From Cotesia glomerata (Eukaryota; Arthropoda; Insecta; Hymenoptera; Braconidae): a DNA stretch of 64,000 nt. The notes under the pieces are model-generated. The model ran no database searches, was not told where the DNA came from, and worked only from the letters and a program-made list of their open reading frames with translations. Made by a program: the position numbers and the translations under genes. The stretch covers positions 13,206,001 to 13,270,000 of the forward strand of contig NC_058158.1 in the NCBI RefSeq assembly GCF_020080835.1, read 5' to 3'. The first letter of the stretch is position 1, and each line of letters opens with the position of its first letter. Positions 12,138-25,307 of the stretch are shown piece by piece.

Positions 12138-13165
12138 ATACAAAAAAAAACCTCGAAAAACGGTTGACCTGCAAGCCTTTCCTGGAACATCCTGCTGTAT
12201 TCAAACTCGAAACGCTTTAGAAATTTTCCACCACGAAATTTCTCTTTTCGAGCTCAAAAATACAACTTGTGTATATTTTTGAGCTCTTCTAGTAGTTGTT
12301 GGAGAATCTAGCAATGTCGATTCAGTTTGCGGCATTCAACATAGTTTCTCAAGCACAAAAAAATTATTTCTCACTTGCAAAGTGATTTGACAAAAAATTT
12401 CAAAGTTATGCCAAAAAGACGATTCCCATCGTTTGCAGCATTAGACGCAGTTTTTTAAGTTTAGGAAGATTACTTCTTAACTGCAAAATGATCTGACAAT
12501 AAGATACGATTTTATTCTAAAAAATCATTCTTTTCTCTATTTTCCGTCAACGATATTTCCCGAACAAACTAACCGACTTTGATGGAGTTTTTTAGCAATT
12601 AACGTTGTTTTTTAAGGTTAAGGACCAGTTTAATAGACAGATTTTAATAAACCTACTCAAAAATTGTTTTGAGTCATTGACAACCTTGATAAAATCTCTC
12701 AAATGTATTATAAGATAAAAAAAATTCTGGAAAACGGTTGAACCTGCAGGCCTTCCCTAGAACTTCCTGCTATGTACGAGCTCAAAATGTTCAAAAAATT
12801 TTCTATTATGCTCAAAAAATTCACTGTGAACTCAAAAACATAACTTCAAGCTCAAAAATCTTATGGTTGTTGGATAGGACTTTTTTCGAAATTTTAAATT
12901 ACAATATCGTCAGATCGAATCAATCGTTTTTATAAGACTTGCTGCATCTGACGCAGTTTTTCAAGCACAAAAAGATTATTTATTACCTATCAAACAATTC
13001 AACGTAAAATTTTGAAATTATGTTAAAAAAAACATTTTTAAGAAACGACTTCAAAATGTGGAGATCTATAATGAGGACTCGATTTTCGAAAACCGAAGTG
13101 AAACTGATAACTTCCCGATTTCGTAAAAATCATTGATTTTCATAGCGAAAAATTAAAAATTATAG
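12138..13165 (+). repeat. Two degenerate copies of the CA-microsatellite repeat family, without CA runs
   Basis: Both start with AAAACGGTTGA plus a CCTGCAGGCC- or CCTGCAAGCC-like word, at about 12155 and 12732. Decayed GAGCTC words and the CGACGCAGTTTTT-like block follow. The second ends at ATTTTCATAGCGAAAAATTA near 13155. They lack the CA run and are clearly older than the copy at 14140. They separate the OBP-like gene from its orphan exon. Confidence 0.65.
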
Positions 13166-13707
13166 ATCAATTTACATTTGTAAGATCATTAGCTTCAACG
13201 TGAATGTTTCAGAAGTAAACTGTTTCTTCACAATAAAAAGTAACTTGCAAATATAGTCGCAAAAACCGCGATTTTCGCTATTATGAAAATTTTCAATTTC
13301 TGCTATTTCTAAACTAATCAAAAAATTATGTTAACTTACGAAATCGTTAATAGTAAAATAAATATAACAAGTTTCATTAAACTCCACTTATGATTGTGGG
13401 TGCTATTACATCCACTGCTCACGTGATATAACACATTGCCTAAAACTGGTTTAATACGACTATCAACCTTCATAAAATCGATAAAAATAATCTTTAAGTG
13501 AGAATTTTATAGGTCAAATTAAACGCTATGTCATCAGCTTCAACGTGATACTTTCAGAAATCTATTTTTTTATTCTTCCACTGTTTTTGATTCAAAGTTA
13601 TTATTACCAATAACTTGCCCGTTTACATGAATTTTTCTCATTGGCAAATTCCAAAAAGGTGGGGGATTTTAAAACAATACTCGACTAGATCCTTGATCAG
13701 AATTGAA

Positions 13708-13713
13708 TATAAA
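13708..13713 (+). promoter_or_regulatory. TATA box of the duplicated OBP-like promoter
   Basis: TATAAA with CTCAGTTTCATTCCCC after it matches the layout at 10936, where CCCAATTTTATTC follows the TATA word. It lies 92 bp upstream of the exon at 13800. Confidence 0.6.
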
Positions 13714-13799
13714 CTCAGTTTCATTCCCCTTAGGAACGAAAATTTCTGCAAAAGAAAATAAAACAGCAACTACTCAACAAGTTTAAAAGTTTTATTAAA

Positions 13800-13862
13800 A
13801 TGTCAGCTTTTCGCTTTGCAATTTTTGTCTGCTGTCAATTTATGCTTACGAGTATCAATGCA
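13800..13862 (+). pseudogene. Orphan exon 1 of a second OBP-like gene
   Basis: A 21-codon signal-peptide exon with a GTAAGT donor aligns with exon 1 of the gene at 11018. Eleven of 21 residues are identical, and both have the F-V-C motif and an Ala at the exon end. The first ~90 bp of the intron also align (GTAAGTTAATTATTTTAAAT against GTAAGTCAATTATTTTAAAT). After about 13950 the similarity stops. No exon 2, 3 or 4 equivalent is visible before the repeat at 14140 or in the 750 bp after it. This is a truncated tandem duplicate. It could be a live gene only if its other exons lie much further downstream, which I did not find. Confidence 0.75.
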
Positions 13863-14139
13863 GTAAGTTAATTATTTTAAATATTCGTACTTTTACCCTC
13901 ATGAAAAAATCAGATTATAAATTACGTTTAAGGATATTCGATCAAAATTTAGGTATGAGGTACCTTAACTATAGAATACGGCAGAAAAATTTTCGAATTA
14001 AGTAAAATTGACCAAAATTATGAGAAACGTCTCTGTCCAAAAGTTTTTTTTCTTAACTCAAGTCATTTATTATGTACGTGTGTAATTAACCCATTAAAAA
14101 ATCACGAAAACTAAAACCAAAATCCATTTTTAGGTGGCA

Positions 14140-15160
<1,021 letters not shown>

Positions 15161-15164
15161 CTTA

Positions 15165-15960
15165 GTGTTACCTGGGAAAGGACTTTTTTACGAGCAAGTC
15201 ACGCATTACGTGAATTTAAGTTGAGTTAAAAAGGAGAATTTAAGTAAAAGATTTCCTGAGGCACCCTTCAAGCCCGAGTATCTAGCGACAAGTTGACCCG
15301 GCGGGATACTTTTAAAAAAGTTTAATAAAAAACTTTGGTCACGGGGTCACTACAAGGTTCCTTCAAGGCTAGAACGAAAAGCTATTTTTAAAGAATCGAC
15401 AGGTTCGCGCGTTTCCTGAAACACTGCGGCTTTTAAAGTTACACCCAGAGGTAAAATAAAGGACAAGGTCTCAAGGGTTGTAAAAAACATGAGGGTCACA
15501 GATAGGTAGTTGGAAAAATTTTAACGGGGTGACAGATTGTCCGAGTATGCTTCCCAACAGTAAATCGGTTTATGACCCCTATGCCCATTTTACAATCAGT
15601 GAAAGGACAGGAGCTAGTATGCCTAACATAGTTCGGTATCGTATATTGAGGGAAAAAAAATTTTTAGAGTTGGAGACGAATTCTTCGTTGAGCCGATCGT
15701 AAAACTTGGGTCCGTCGGTGCACAAAACCATCCGAATATTGATTCCTTCGACTGGGTGACCTCGCTGCTGCCGCAAATACCTACTTTTAGGGCCCTTTAT
15801 TTTTTTTACACCCTCAAAGCATTTCTTCATCCGTTTATATGTTAGTTTGAAGGACGTTCTTCTGTTCGGGTTGTGGGACAACACTAGTTATAGTGGGGTT
15901 AAATTACTCTTAAGTCTTAGTTTTAGTTCTTCTTTGGATCTTTACGGGAAAAGATGTTTG
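15165..15960. other. Less AT-rich, non-repetitive stretch of unknown nature
   Basis: Composition is clearly richer in G and C than the flanks, and the stretch matches no other part of the window. It includes the open frame at 15579-15884. On the minus strand, frames continue leftward in shifted phase with stops, as expected for a decayed coding element. Confidence 0.4.
15579..15884 (-). CDS. Unrecognised 101-codon open frame, possibly a decayed element gene
   Basis: I do not recognise this protein. It is basic at its start, with a KRMKKCFEGVKKIKGPKSR segment, and has a more ordinary soluble-protein composition in the middle (LCTDGPKFYDRLNEEF). The end is hydrophobic. It lies in a GC-richer stretch, which argues for past coding function, but no introns, promoter or domain can be shown. 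Stops interrupt the frames to its left. A fragment of a transposon or of a captured gene is the most likely explanation. Confidence 0.25.
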   Translation of the reverse strand: MLSHNPNRRTSFKLTYKRMKKCFEGVKKIKGPKSRYLRQQRGHPVEGINIRMVLCTDGPKFYDRLNEEFVSNSKNFFSLNIRYRTMLGILAPVLSLIVKWA

Positions 15961-16273
15961 CAATACTTCAGTAAGCGATGTGACAAGTCAGTAGATTCCG
16001 AAAAATGTACGTTGTAGTTTCGAAACTTTGAAAAAAATTTCTGACGTGTTTCAACCCGTTATTTTTGTTAGTTTCTAAAGTGAAAGAAAGTGTAAAATGT
16101 GGATATTCGTAACAAAATGGTAACCAATGTTGAAAAAAGAATTATGTAGGTCATCGTTTTGTTTATTTGAATACGAAAAAAAATGTGAGATATTTGAGTC
16201 TAATTCCAACTTTTAATGAAGATCAATTTTATTTTTCAATTTTTCATTACAACAATAGTATAATTAATAATTA

Positions 16274-16497
16274 TACATTGATAGAAAAATAAACTTGGTG
16301 AAGAAGAAAATATACTAAGACAAGAAAATAATTTTGAATAATTGGATCCTTAAATCAATTAAAATTTGCTTAAACCAAAAAAAATTTTTAGTTTAAAAAC
16401 TTTTTTGTTCGATTGAGGACAATTCAATTGATTTAAAATTATTTTTTTAACTGAAAAAATTTTTTCTTGAATAAAGTTTAGTTTTTCTATCAGTGTA
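16274..16497. mobile_element. MITE, TA-CATTGATAGAAAA ends
   Basis: TACATTGATAGAAAAATAAA at the left mirrors TTTTTCTATCAGTGTA at the right. It is about 224 bp, contains AAACCAAAAAAAATTT-type words and has TA junctions. Confidence 0.75.
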
Positions 16498-16530
16498 AAA
16501 TAAATCATGTGAATAATATCATCAGCTATT

Positions 16531-16732
16531 CGGACAGAAAAATAAATTTAATTCAAGAATAAAAATTTTTTAACCAAGAAAATTATTCTGAAGAAATCAT
16601 TTATCTTGAATCAAGTAAAAGTTCTTAATTCAAAAACTTTACCCCTACCTCAATTCAAGACAAAGTACTTTAAAATATGATTTTCTTTAAGTTTTTTTTA
16701 TTTTGAATCGAGTTGACTTTCAAATCACCGTA
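16531..16732. mobile_element. Diverged MITE of the TTGATTCAAGAA family
   Basis: CGGACAGAAAAATAAATTTA at the left and a decayed GACTTTCAAATCACCGTA at the right enclose TTCAAGAA and CTTGAATCAAG words. The ends are worn, so the boundaries are approximate. Confidence 0.5.
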
Positions 16733-17274
16733 TATCACGTAAAATTCGATCGATTAATCCAAATAGTAAATATTATAATACTGTGAAAAACGATTACACC
16801 TTAAGGCATATTTGTATTAAGTGATATCACTTATTTCTCGATGTACAGTTATTTTATCATTTGATCAGAGGTTAAACATTGCAATAAAAAAAAATTCACT
16901 GCATAAAATTTTGCTGATACTTTATTTTATTCAATAAATTATAAATATGCTCCAAATTGAGTCTCAAAGTTATGCAAAGTATATCAATGATCATTAAATT
17001 CTTGTGCTTATTGACATTAAATATAATTTTTTCATGTATAAATATTAATTACAAGTTAGAACTTGAGATAAATTCAATAAAAGAATTATAATATATCTTA
17101 TTCAATTAATCAAATCATTTGAATCGACTGTTGTATTTATAGTTATACCAAATCTATTTCATAGAGAAATATTAAGAAAAACCTGACAAATAATTTGATT
17201 CATTTGGGATCGATAGTCTTTTTCTTCTGTACGACAATAAAAAAAGAATTAATCCTTAATCATTTCGAAGAATC

Positions 17275-17435
17275 AAGCAGAAAAATTTTGGAATCAAGTC
17301 AAATTTATTTAAACAAAAATAAATTTCTAAGGTTAAGAATTTTGTACTTGATACTTTAACACAGACACTCAAAATAATATTCTTCGTTAAAGTTTTTTTC
17401 CTCTTTTAATTAGGTTAATATTTTGTCAGCGTGAA
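17275..17435. mobile_element. Diverged MITE fragment
   Basis: The segment resembles the TTGATTCAAGAA family (GGAATCAAGTCAAATTT, GGTTAAGAATTTTGTACTTG) and ends near TTTTGTCAGCGTG. Terminal repeats are too decayed for exact limits. Confidence 0.4.
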
Positions 17436-17539
17436 AAGATAATCATTATTACATTGATAAATTAAAAATAAGATCAATTAATTAAAAAATGATCGACCAA
17501 AAAGTAAAAATTTTTGGAGTTTTTTGCCGACGGTGAAGC

Positions 17540-18310
17540 GATTCTCAGGTGCCGGTTCAGTTGGGTACATTCACAGAGTAAAGGAAGTGTATGCGGCTTC
17601 GCGTTGGACGAGGTCGGGAACTCGTTGCCATATCAATATACCTAAGTGAAATGATACGAGACGGCCATAAAGACCGACAGTAATGACGCATTAGAGGGTT
17701 GGCATGCCGATTTAGTCGGCTATCAAACAAAGGCTACTTTTTATTAGACTGCCGTCACACGTGAGACGAAACAGGCAAAGTGAGAAAGCGAGAAAATAAT
17801 AAAAACCTCAACAAAAATATAAATTGAAAAAATAATAATAAAAAAAAAATTAAACAACTTAAAGCTGGTTTGTTGTGCACTTGACGCGCGTGGAACTAGA
17901 TAGTTATTTTATATTTTATGCGTTTTATAGTCTTAAGATACATATAGAGCACGAAAGTCTCTCCTGACGGTTATAGTTGTATTAGAGTTTGTTGATAAGT
18001 TTGTATTATCCTGGACAAAGCTATCTCGTGTGCGTGGGTTCGCGTTGAGTGGTTTAAGAGGGGCAAGAGACATCTCGCCGACTCGATTCTTCGACACGCG
18101 ACGGCTCTCTCGATTTTAGTCGCGACGACAACAGCTACGACTTCAACGACGACGACGACCACGACGTCGACAACCACAACGAGTACAGAGTCAAAAGTAT
18201 AGAGTATAGAGTAAAGAGTAGAGAGTAGAGAGTAGAGGGTTAATACAAGAAGGAGTAACGTCATTGCGACAACCCAGGTGGGGCAAGATCGATGAGATCA
18301 ATATGCAGTA
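17540..18310 (+). promoter_or_regulatory. Promoter/first-exon-like island ending in a strong splice donor
   Basis: The segment is richer in CpG than its flanks and matches no repeat. It carries runs of GAC and CAA triplets (about 18120-18180) and an AGAGTAGAG tract (18200-18240). A consensus donor GCA|GTAAGTC follows at 18308. These are typical of a 5' untranslated exon on the plus strand. Open frames on the minus strand here are low-complexity. The rest of such a gene is not visible in the window, which would require a long first intron. This is inference from composition and one splice signal. Confidence 0.4.
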
Positions 18311-18617
18311 AGTCTTCCAAGAGGGTCCAGGGTTAATGGAGAAATAGAAAGATAAAAAACGAAAAACAAAATAATGTCTTTGAAAATTCCCTTTTTTATT
18401 TTTTTTTTTTACAAAAGTTATATCTTCTTTTCTTTCTTTCATTTTCTGTTTATATATTTACTTTTAACTTGAATTTATTTTAACGTCTTTTTAGATACAT
18501 TTGCTTTTACCTTTTTTTATTTTCGATTAAACTTTTTATCTGACAGTTGTGTATTAACTATTTGACGGATGTGATAAAGAAAAATATGTATGAGTATAAA
18601 TTCCATTCTTTTTTTCA

Positions 18618-18818
18618 TACACAGTAAAAAATTTTGCGTCATTGCGTCAAAAAATTTTGTGTTAAATATTTAACACTTTTTTGTGTTAATTCAACATTTT
18701 TCTGTGTTAATTTAACACAATAAATGTTAAATTTACACAAAAAAGTGTTAAATTTTTAACACAAAAATTTTTAACACAAAATTTTTTGACGCAATGACGC
18801 AAAATTTTTTACTGTGTA
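18618..18818. mobile_element. Near-perfect palindromic MITE, CACAGTAAAAAATTTTG ends
   Basis: The element is almost a complete inverted repeat. CACAGTAAAAAATTTTGCG at the left is answered by CGCAAAATTTTTTACTGTG at the right, both inside TA. Multiple TTAACAC and GTGTTAA words pair inward. It is about 200 bp. The high arm identity suggests recent origin. The outermost level of the nest at 48466 has related ends. Confidence 0.9.
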
Positions 18819-19069
18819 CATGTTGGGGTGGCATAAATAAATATTTTATGTTTTTTTCTTAATATTTTAAATTTTAAGTCAATGTTTTGATTTTTAGATT
18901 GATAAAAATTTGTCTTGGCATTCAAAAAAGTACACTCCATAAATTGCTTCTGATCGATTAATATTCATCTGGCACCCTATACGAAATTGATTGCTTCATA
19001 TAATCTTTCATTTTTTTTTTATTCTTATGAAATTTGTGTAAGTTATCACATTTTATTCAAAAAAACGCC

Positions 19070-19225
19070 TCAAACTCACTCGAAAAAAATTAACTTCATT
19101 AAAGAGGAAAAATATTAAACTAAGAAAATTATTTTAAAGAATTAGGCAATTAAAAGTTATAGAATGTAAAATTTTTTTTAAAATACGTTTACTGGATTCA
19201 AGTATTTTTTCTGCTAAACTTGACA
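19070..19225. mobile_element. MITE fragment of the TTGATTCAAGAA family
   Basis: CACTCGAAAAAAATTAACTT, then AAACTAAGAAAATTATTTT, GGATTCAAGTATTTTTTC and TTGACAAAATGAAATTC match the family in order. The right end is not preserved. Confidence 0.5.
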
Positions 19226-19229
19226 AAAT

Positions 19230-21880
19230 GAAATTCTTAAGATTAATTTTGGTTGGTTGGTAATTGTTACACTTCAACCAAATTAATTGGTGTGTATTAA
19301 TTTGAAATTGGCAAAAATATCACTTCTAAAAATAAAATACTGATTCGAAATTTTCGATCTTTATTATTTCCAATCTATAGAAATTAATAAAATAACGAAA
19401 AAAAAATTAAATTTTTTATAATTTTGGGTACTTTATTAACCATGAGCGACCCTTAAAATTTTTTTATCGAGCTGATGTTTCACGAAAGCTCTAAAAATAA
19501 TAAGCTAACATGTTTCTATAAAAAAACTAAAAAAAAATGAGTCGATATATTCGCACGACCCCAATATATAATGAAAGAAAATTGAATATTATGATCATGA
19601 TCGCAGCACATATCTTTAGAGTTTAATTAACTGTATTTCTATCAATTACAAGAAGTACTTTCAAAATTAGTTGTGGCTCATAACCGATATATCATCGGAT
19701 CCAATTTACTGCAGTGTACTATCTGTCTTGTTCTTTATCATTCTCGTACTGCGGAATGGATAAATTTTATTACTGTGTGTTCTACCTTGTTATATATCGT
19801 TCGTCTACATACACATATCATGTTATTCTCGTAAGTGTTTTGTTTAATTACTGTGTATGTACGTGCATCGATAAGTATATATGCCGATTTTTTTCTGATC
19901 TCAGACTAATAATAATTATACTGATAGTGATAAATCGTTAATATATTATTTATCAATAAAGTTACTATTTAATAAGTAAAAATGTCTAAAAACATGACTA
20001 TAAATTGATTAAATATATTATATAAATCATAACTTGATAAAAGAGGTATAAAATGTCAGGAAGGTCTTAAAGTTTATCGTGAAAAGGTCAAAAAAGTCAG
20101 AAGTTTCATTACTTGTCATACTTATATACAGTGTCGATTACAAGCTTTAGCTAAAGTAAAGGGTGATATCCTATTATCTCGTTGTTAGCAACTAAATTAA
20201 TTCGAGCAACACTTGTGTTAACTATGTAAAATTGAATATTTTATCATTAACTGTGAATTATTGAACATTTGCAAACTGATTAGAGACGATTAATAATAGT
20301 TTATCGAGTAATAACAACACTTTTAAATCATAAATAATTTATGGTTTGCTTAGAAACATAACGAAAGGTATTATGTGTTGAATAAAAAATTTATGTCTTG
20401 TAGCAATTACTTATTATTAGCATAAACACTTCTGCTAAAGGTCAAATAATTAACTTTTAAATAAAAATGTTGTCAGCAATGATAATTAGTACAAAGGATA
20501 ATCTGCATAACATTTTGTTTAAACATTTGTAATAGTAATGAAGTTCCGTCGCATGGGAATGCAAGGACGTTATCACCTTTTTTACTAGCTTGACGCGATA
20601 AACTCAGCTCAGTAAAAACGCTAAAATTTGCTCATATTCGCTGGTTTGTCAGTTAATAGATTATTTGTCAGCTTAACAAACATTACTTGAGTTAGATTCT
20701 AAATATAATTAAAGTTTTAATTACTAATTATTTTAGGTTATTCAAACAAGTTATGATATTTAATCAATCAATAATTTTTTTTACTGTTCAATTTATTTTT
20801 AATGTAATTTTTTTTCTATTGAACCCAATTGTTATATCATATACATTTTGCTTTATGATCTAATTTCATGAATTTCGTTATTGCAGGCTGATAAATTTCA
20901 TTTTTTTTTTCACCCCTTTCTTAATTTCAATATAATCCGAATTTTATTTTTTAACAGTATAGGTTAATAATATTTATTTAAATTTATAACTAATGAATGA
21001 TAATTAAATTTAGTAAAATATGCCATCTGGAAGCCAGAATAAAAGGTATATTTTCTATCCTCGCGTAAGAATTAATAAAATAACTTTGAATTCCAATAAA
21101 ATTAATTTTTTCAAAAAATTATAGATGAAAAAAAAAATGAATAAAAATATTTAACATAAAAAAGTGTTTTTAAGCTAATTTTATCATTAATATTAATGCT
21201 TATTTTTACAGACATAAACTAGATCTTAACATTTTGAAGGTGACAAAAAGTAGTATTTTTGGTATTTAAAAAATTTGAAAAACCGATTATTTCCTAAACT
21301 TTAGTAAAAATTTTTTAAGTCAAAATATGTTTTTTTTTCTTTACTCAAACATTTGTTTTTTCTGTCTTGATATGAAGGTAATAAACGCTGCGATAAAATA
21401 AAAATTTAACTGTGGAAGGTGATCTTATCAGGATCATGGCAAAAATAGGCTTTAATCTATTATTCAGAAGTTATTTGATTATTTTTTATGTCATGAAACG
21501 ATTTTTTTGATCTTCAAAAATAAAAAACAAAAAAAAAATTCTGATTACGATTTTGAAAAATATTTTGCAACAGAAACTAAAATTTATCAATTGTTTTTTA
21601 AATTCTGTGAAAACTTCTTGTTCTAATAGATTTCTAATCTTGTAATTTGTTTCTTATTTCCTCTGTTAATAAATTGCAGCAATTATTTATATTTACTTCA
21701 TAAATTTGAACAAATTATCTGAAATAAATTTTCTAACTATTATTCTTAAATCCGTTACTACAAATGAAAACTAACTACCAAAAATAGTTGAGAATTTGTT
21801 TTAATTCATACAAAATAGTTGAGAAAAATCCTCTCCCAAGCTTTTTACTTTTTTGTTAGTATAAAAAATTTTAACCTAAA
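19230..21880. other. Unassigned AT-rich stretch
   Basis: This stretch holds AT-rich single-copy sequence with only short open frames. I see no supported gene, RNA or element boundary. Confidence 0.5.
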
Positions 21881-21899
21881 AACCTCTCAGGAATAAGTC

Positions 21900-22330
21900 T
21901 CGAAAAAATTTAAAATCGAATGGCGGTGCGTGTCAAAGGCTTTAAGAAACGAAGGAAGAAATAAAAAAAAAAAAAGGCAAAAATGCAAGAAAAGACAAAA
22001 ACAAAAACAGACTGCAGAAGAGCCAGGACACGCAGGCGCAAATGCGACAGAGCTACAGAGAAACTTTGGTAAACATGAACACGAGAGAGAGCCAAAATTG
22101 GTGGCAAGATGGCCGTCGTTTGTCCCCTCCAATTTTGTTCGGCGCCGACTCTCTTGACTTCCATGCATCTCTTATTCGTCGCTTTTATCAAGAAAGTAAG
22201 CCGACTCGATGCCGGCCGGCTCTCTTCCTCTTGCGTGCTTTTAAACTCGCAAACTACTCAATACTGCTTTAGCTTGTTCACTTACCCAAAGATATTTTTA
22301 ACTTGCTTCATGTGGTCAACACCCAAAAGA
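21900..22330. promoter_or_regulatory. Mixed-composition island with a CAAGATGGCC motif
   Basis: Several overlapping short frames occur on both strands in a segment richer in G and C than its surroundings. The word CAAGATGGCC at 22105-22114 resembles the YY1/Pho core. Frames overlap on both strands with no domain, so a regulatory or untranslated region is likelier than coding. Confidence 0.35.
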
Positions 22331-22949
22331 CGTCGCTTTGATTTTAGCTTTTTTTCTTCCTTTTTTTATTATATATACCCGCCAACTAAGATTCCGGATG
22401 TCATCATCATCATAATCATAATCATCAGAATGATATAAGAGCTTAGAATAAATCTTTCAACTCAAAACTCAATTAGGAGATGGGTTCAACTTACAATAAT
22501 TAAATGAATATGAAAGCGGCTTAATTAATCAACAAATGAAACTACTAATTTTTAATTTAATTACTCTTATGATAATTCATCTTCATTAGTTTGATTGACC
22601 CTTGACTTTTTCATCAAAATTTTTCAAAACAAATAAAAAAAGAGTAATATTTACAGTTCATTTCACATCACTGAAAATTTTTTGAAAAAATTCCGCAATA
22701 AAATAAAAAAATAAAAAGAAGTTGTTCATCAGCAGTAAAAAATAATCAATACACACACTCAGCAACTGCGTATAGCGTGCTCTGTCTCCGTAATGTCTAT
22801 ATATATGTAAGAGTAACTTAAACAACATTTTACAAGCTTTGTTTTACAGTATAAATTTTTCTGAATTTAAATTTCTTGTCACAATATTAATAATTATAAT
22901 TTTAATTGAATATACAGCGAAATAACTCAATCAATAATTAAAAATTACA

Positions 22950-23340
22950 GAGCTTGGAAGATAACATCCGCAGCGAGGCGCGGCAACGGTTCGAGATCAC
23001 CAGCTGGTCCATATTCGGTGGAGGGGAACAGAAAGATGGCTGTTGTGTTGAGACAGACCTCACATCGCAATCCGATGTTTTTGTGTGATTTAGAACATTT
23101 TATACTTTATTATTAATTTCTAAGTGATAACACGTGAGTGATTAAAGTGATAATAATGACATTTAGATTAGCGAAAATGAGAGTCGGAAAAAAGAGAAAA
23201 AAATCGTCGGATTGGATCCGGCCACGCCCAATCACAAGTTATGCGGCCATCTTGCTGTTTCATTACACCACGTGAGTCAGTGTGGTAAACCTTACGTAGA
23301 ATCAGCTACCCGGCTTTCAGTAATCATTCAGGTATTTTCT
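22950..23340. promoter_or_regulatory. CpG-richer island with two YY1/Pho-like motifs
   Basis: AAGATGGC lies at 23033-23040 and its inverse GCCATCTTG at 23246-23254. With the motif at 22105, there are three within 1.2 kb. CACGTGAG and GTCAGTGTGG words also occur. A possible splice donor CAG|GTATTT lies near 23331. I read this as a candidate core promoter and untranslated exon, direction unsure. Confidence 0.4.
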
Positions 23341-23479
23341 ACATTCTTCACTTTTTTGTTAATTTTGGACAATTTTAACATATTCAGTAAACTCAACTTT
23401 TTGATTATCCAAACATCTTTGAAAGCAATGTTTACATTCATCAAGAAAATTTCAGTTGTATTCATTTATTACTAAATTA

Positions 23480-25300
23480 TAGATTGTAGTCCGTAAACAT
23501 TGGATTAAGATTAGTATCAGCTGGTATAAGACGGTCTACTGCAACTGTTTTACCATCAGTTTTTTATACAACTGTTTGTTGTTAATTATAAAGTAGTATT
23601 ATTAAATACTTTATCGACATTTTAAATAGGAAATTGTCTAACTTCACCAGAACGTTTCCATTAATGTATATTTTTTCTGAAAAATTCTTTTTTGTCTGAA
23701 GAATTGGCCGAATTAATTGAAAGAATTTCTATAAAACTTAATTAAAGGTATTTAATTGTTTGCTTTTAATCGTGGAAATAGATATCGATATTTTGAAAAA
23801 AAATTTTATTCTCAGTATCGATAGAATAAAATTTAAAAATTTACTGTTTTTTTTTTTGTTTTTTTTGTATAAATGCTAGATTTTCTAAATATGAGTTAGA
23901 TGATTTGCTGATTAGAATGATGTTATATTTTATAATTTAAAAGCTGGAATGTAGTTATGTATATATTATATTAGTATATAAAATGTATTTAAAAATAAAA
24001 CTATAGTTTAACCTTGATTATTCAGAAAACAAAATTCACTAGAGAGAAAATAAAAATAAGAGAGTAACTACACGGAAATATATTTAATGAATCATTCTAA
24101 AAATAACAAAAAATGTTGATATTTATTCAAAGAAATGTATGTTTTTATAATTTTTTTCAAAATGTAATGACACCTAATTTATTCTCAAAGAATTTTATTA
24201 ACGTCAATTTTTTTCAATTATATTAATCAATTAATTAAAATTTGTTTACATTTTCATGTTTATTTTTCGTAACTTATGAAGAGAAATCTTTCTTTTGTTT
24301 GCTGACTGGAAAACGAATAAAAAATTCATCCTAAATTGAATCAATAAAATCATTTATTATTCACTAAAATAATAGACAATATATTTTTTTTAATCGGTAT
24401 TTATGATTTAGAAAATGAAGAAGTTTTATTGTGTTCGTTTTCATAATTCGAAATTTCGACTCTATGCCAGACCGTCGCATCCGATTACAGCATCCCATTT
24501 TAAAAACTGCAAATATTTATCAACTATACTTCAATTTATGAACCTTATAAGGAGGCAGCCGTATCTTCAGGAGCCTGAATTCCATCGCCCCTACATAACT
24601 TCTGTTCCATTGTATAAAATTGTTGCTATGATCTCAAAAGTTTCGAAAACAAAGAGAATTAAAAAAAAAAATTAGGTCCCCAAACTTGCTTCGAAGAGAA
24701 ATCAATTCTAAGAAAAAAATTTGGTTATGCTTCCATTATAGTAAAGTTAAGAAGTTAGAGTGATCTATTAGCGATTAGATTTTATAAAAGAGATTTAATT
24801 TATTTAGGTTAACATCATTGCCAAGCCAAATGCTGCGGGTCTCCTATTTACCGTTGATGTATGGAAGTTATGAACTTCTTGAAATTATCCACAAATTTAA
24901 TCGCTAATATGTGTTTGCGATAATAAGTTTTTTTATTTGATCTTTTACTAAAATACAATAACTAAATGATTTTTTAAGATACTTTTATTCACAAATAAAG
25001 TTCATTAGATAAAAAAGACTCTTTGTTATACAAATTTTATTTATTTTGTAGTTATAAGTGTTAAAATAATAAATTTTTATTGATGTATCGAAAGAAGTAT
25101 TATGTATAAAAAATAACAATAGGTTACGATGACTAAGCCTCACACGTTAAAACATAAGCAATAAATTTTTTCTTCAGAATGCTTTGTGTACCGTAAAAGT
25201 ACGGAACAAGTAAATTGATGATTCAAAAAATATATTATACTTCTGAAAACCTACATACAGTTGCATACAGTACATATACTTATACAATCTTTAAATATAA
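23480..25300. other. Unassigned AT-rich stretch with one 86-codon frame
   Basis: The only frame of note is 24415-24675 on the plus strand. It is a basic peptide with no recognisable domain and ends in a Lys-rich tail over an A-run. I do not call it a gene. The rest is AT-rich single-copy sequence. Confidence 0.4.
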
Positions 25301-25307
25301 TAACATA

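Noticed and set aside
15165..15960. Missing exons 2-4 of the second OBP-like gene beyond the repeat
   Set aside because: None of the frames here shows the OBP exon 2 or exon 3 landmarks, and no matching splice signals were found.
21887..22438. Six overlapping frames of 75-109 codons on both strands
   Set aside because: They overlap one another in several phases with no domain or splice context, and the composition explains the lack of stops. I kept the region only as a regulatory candidate.
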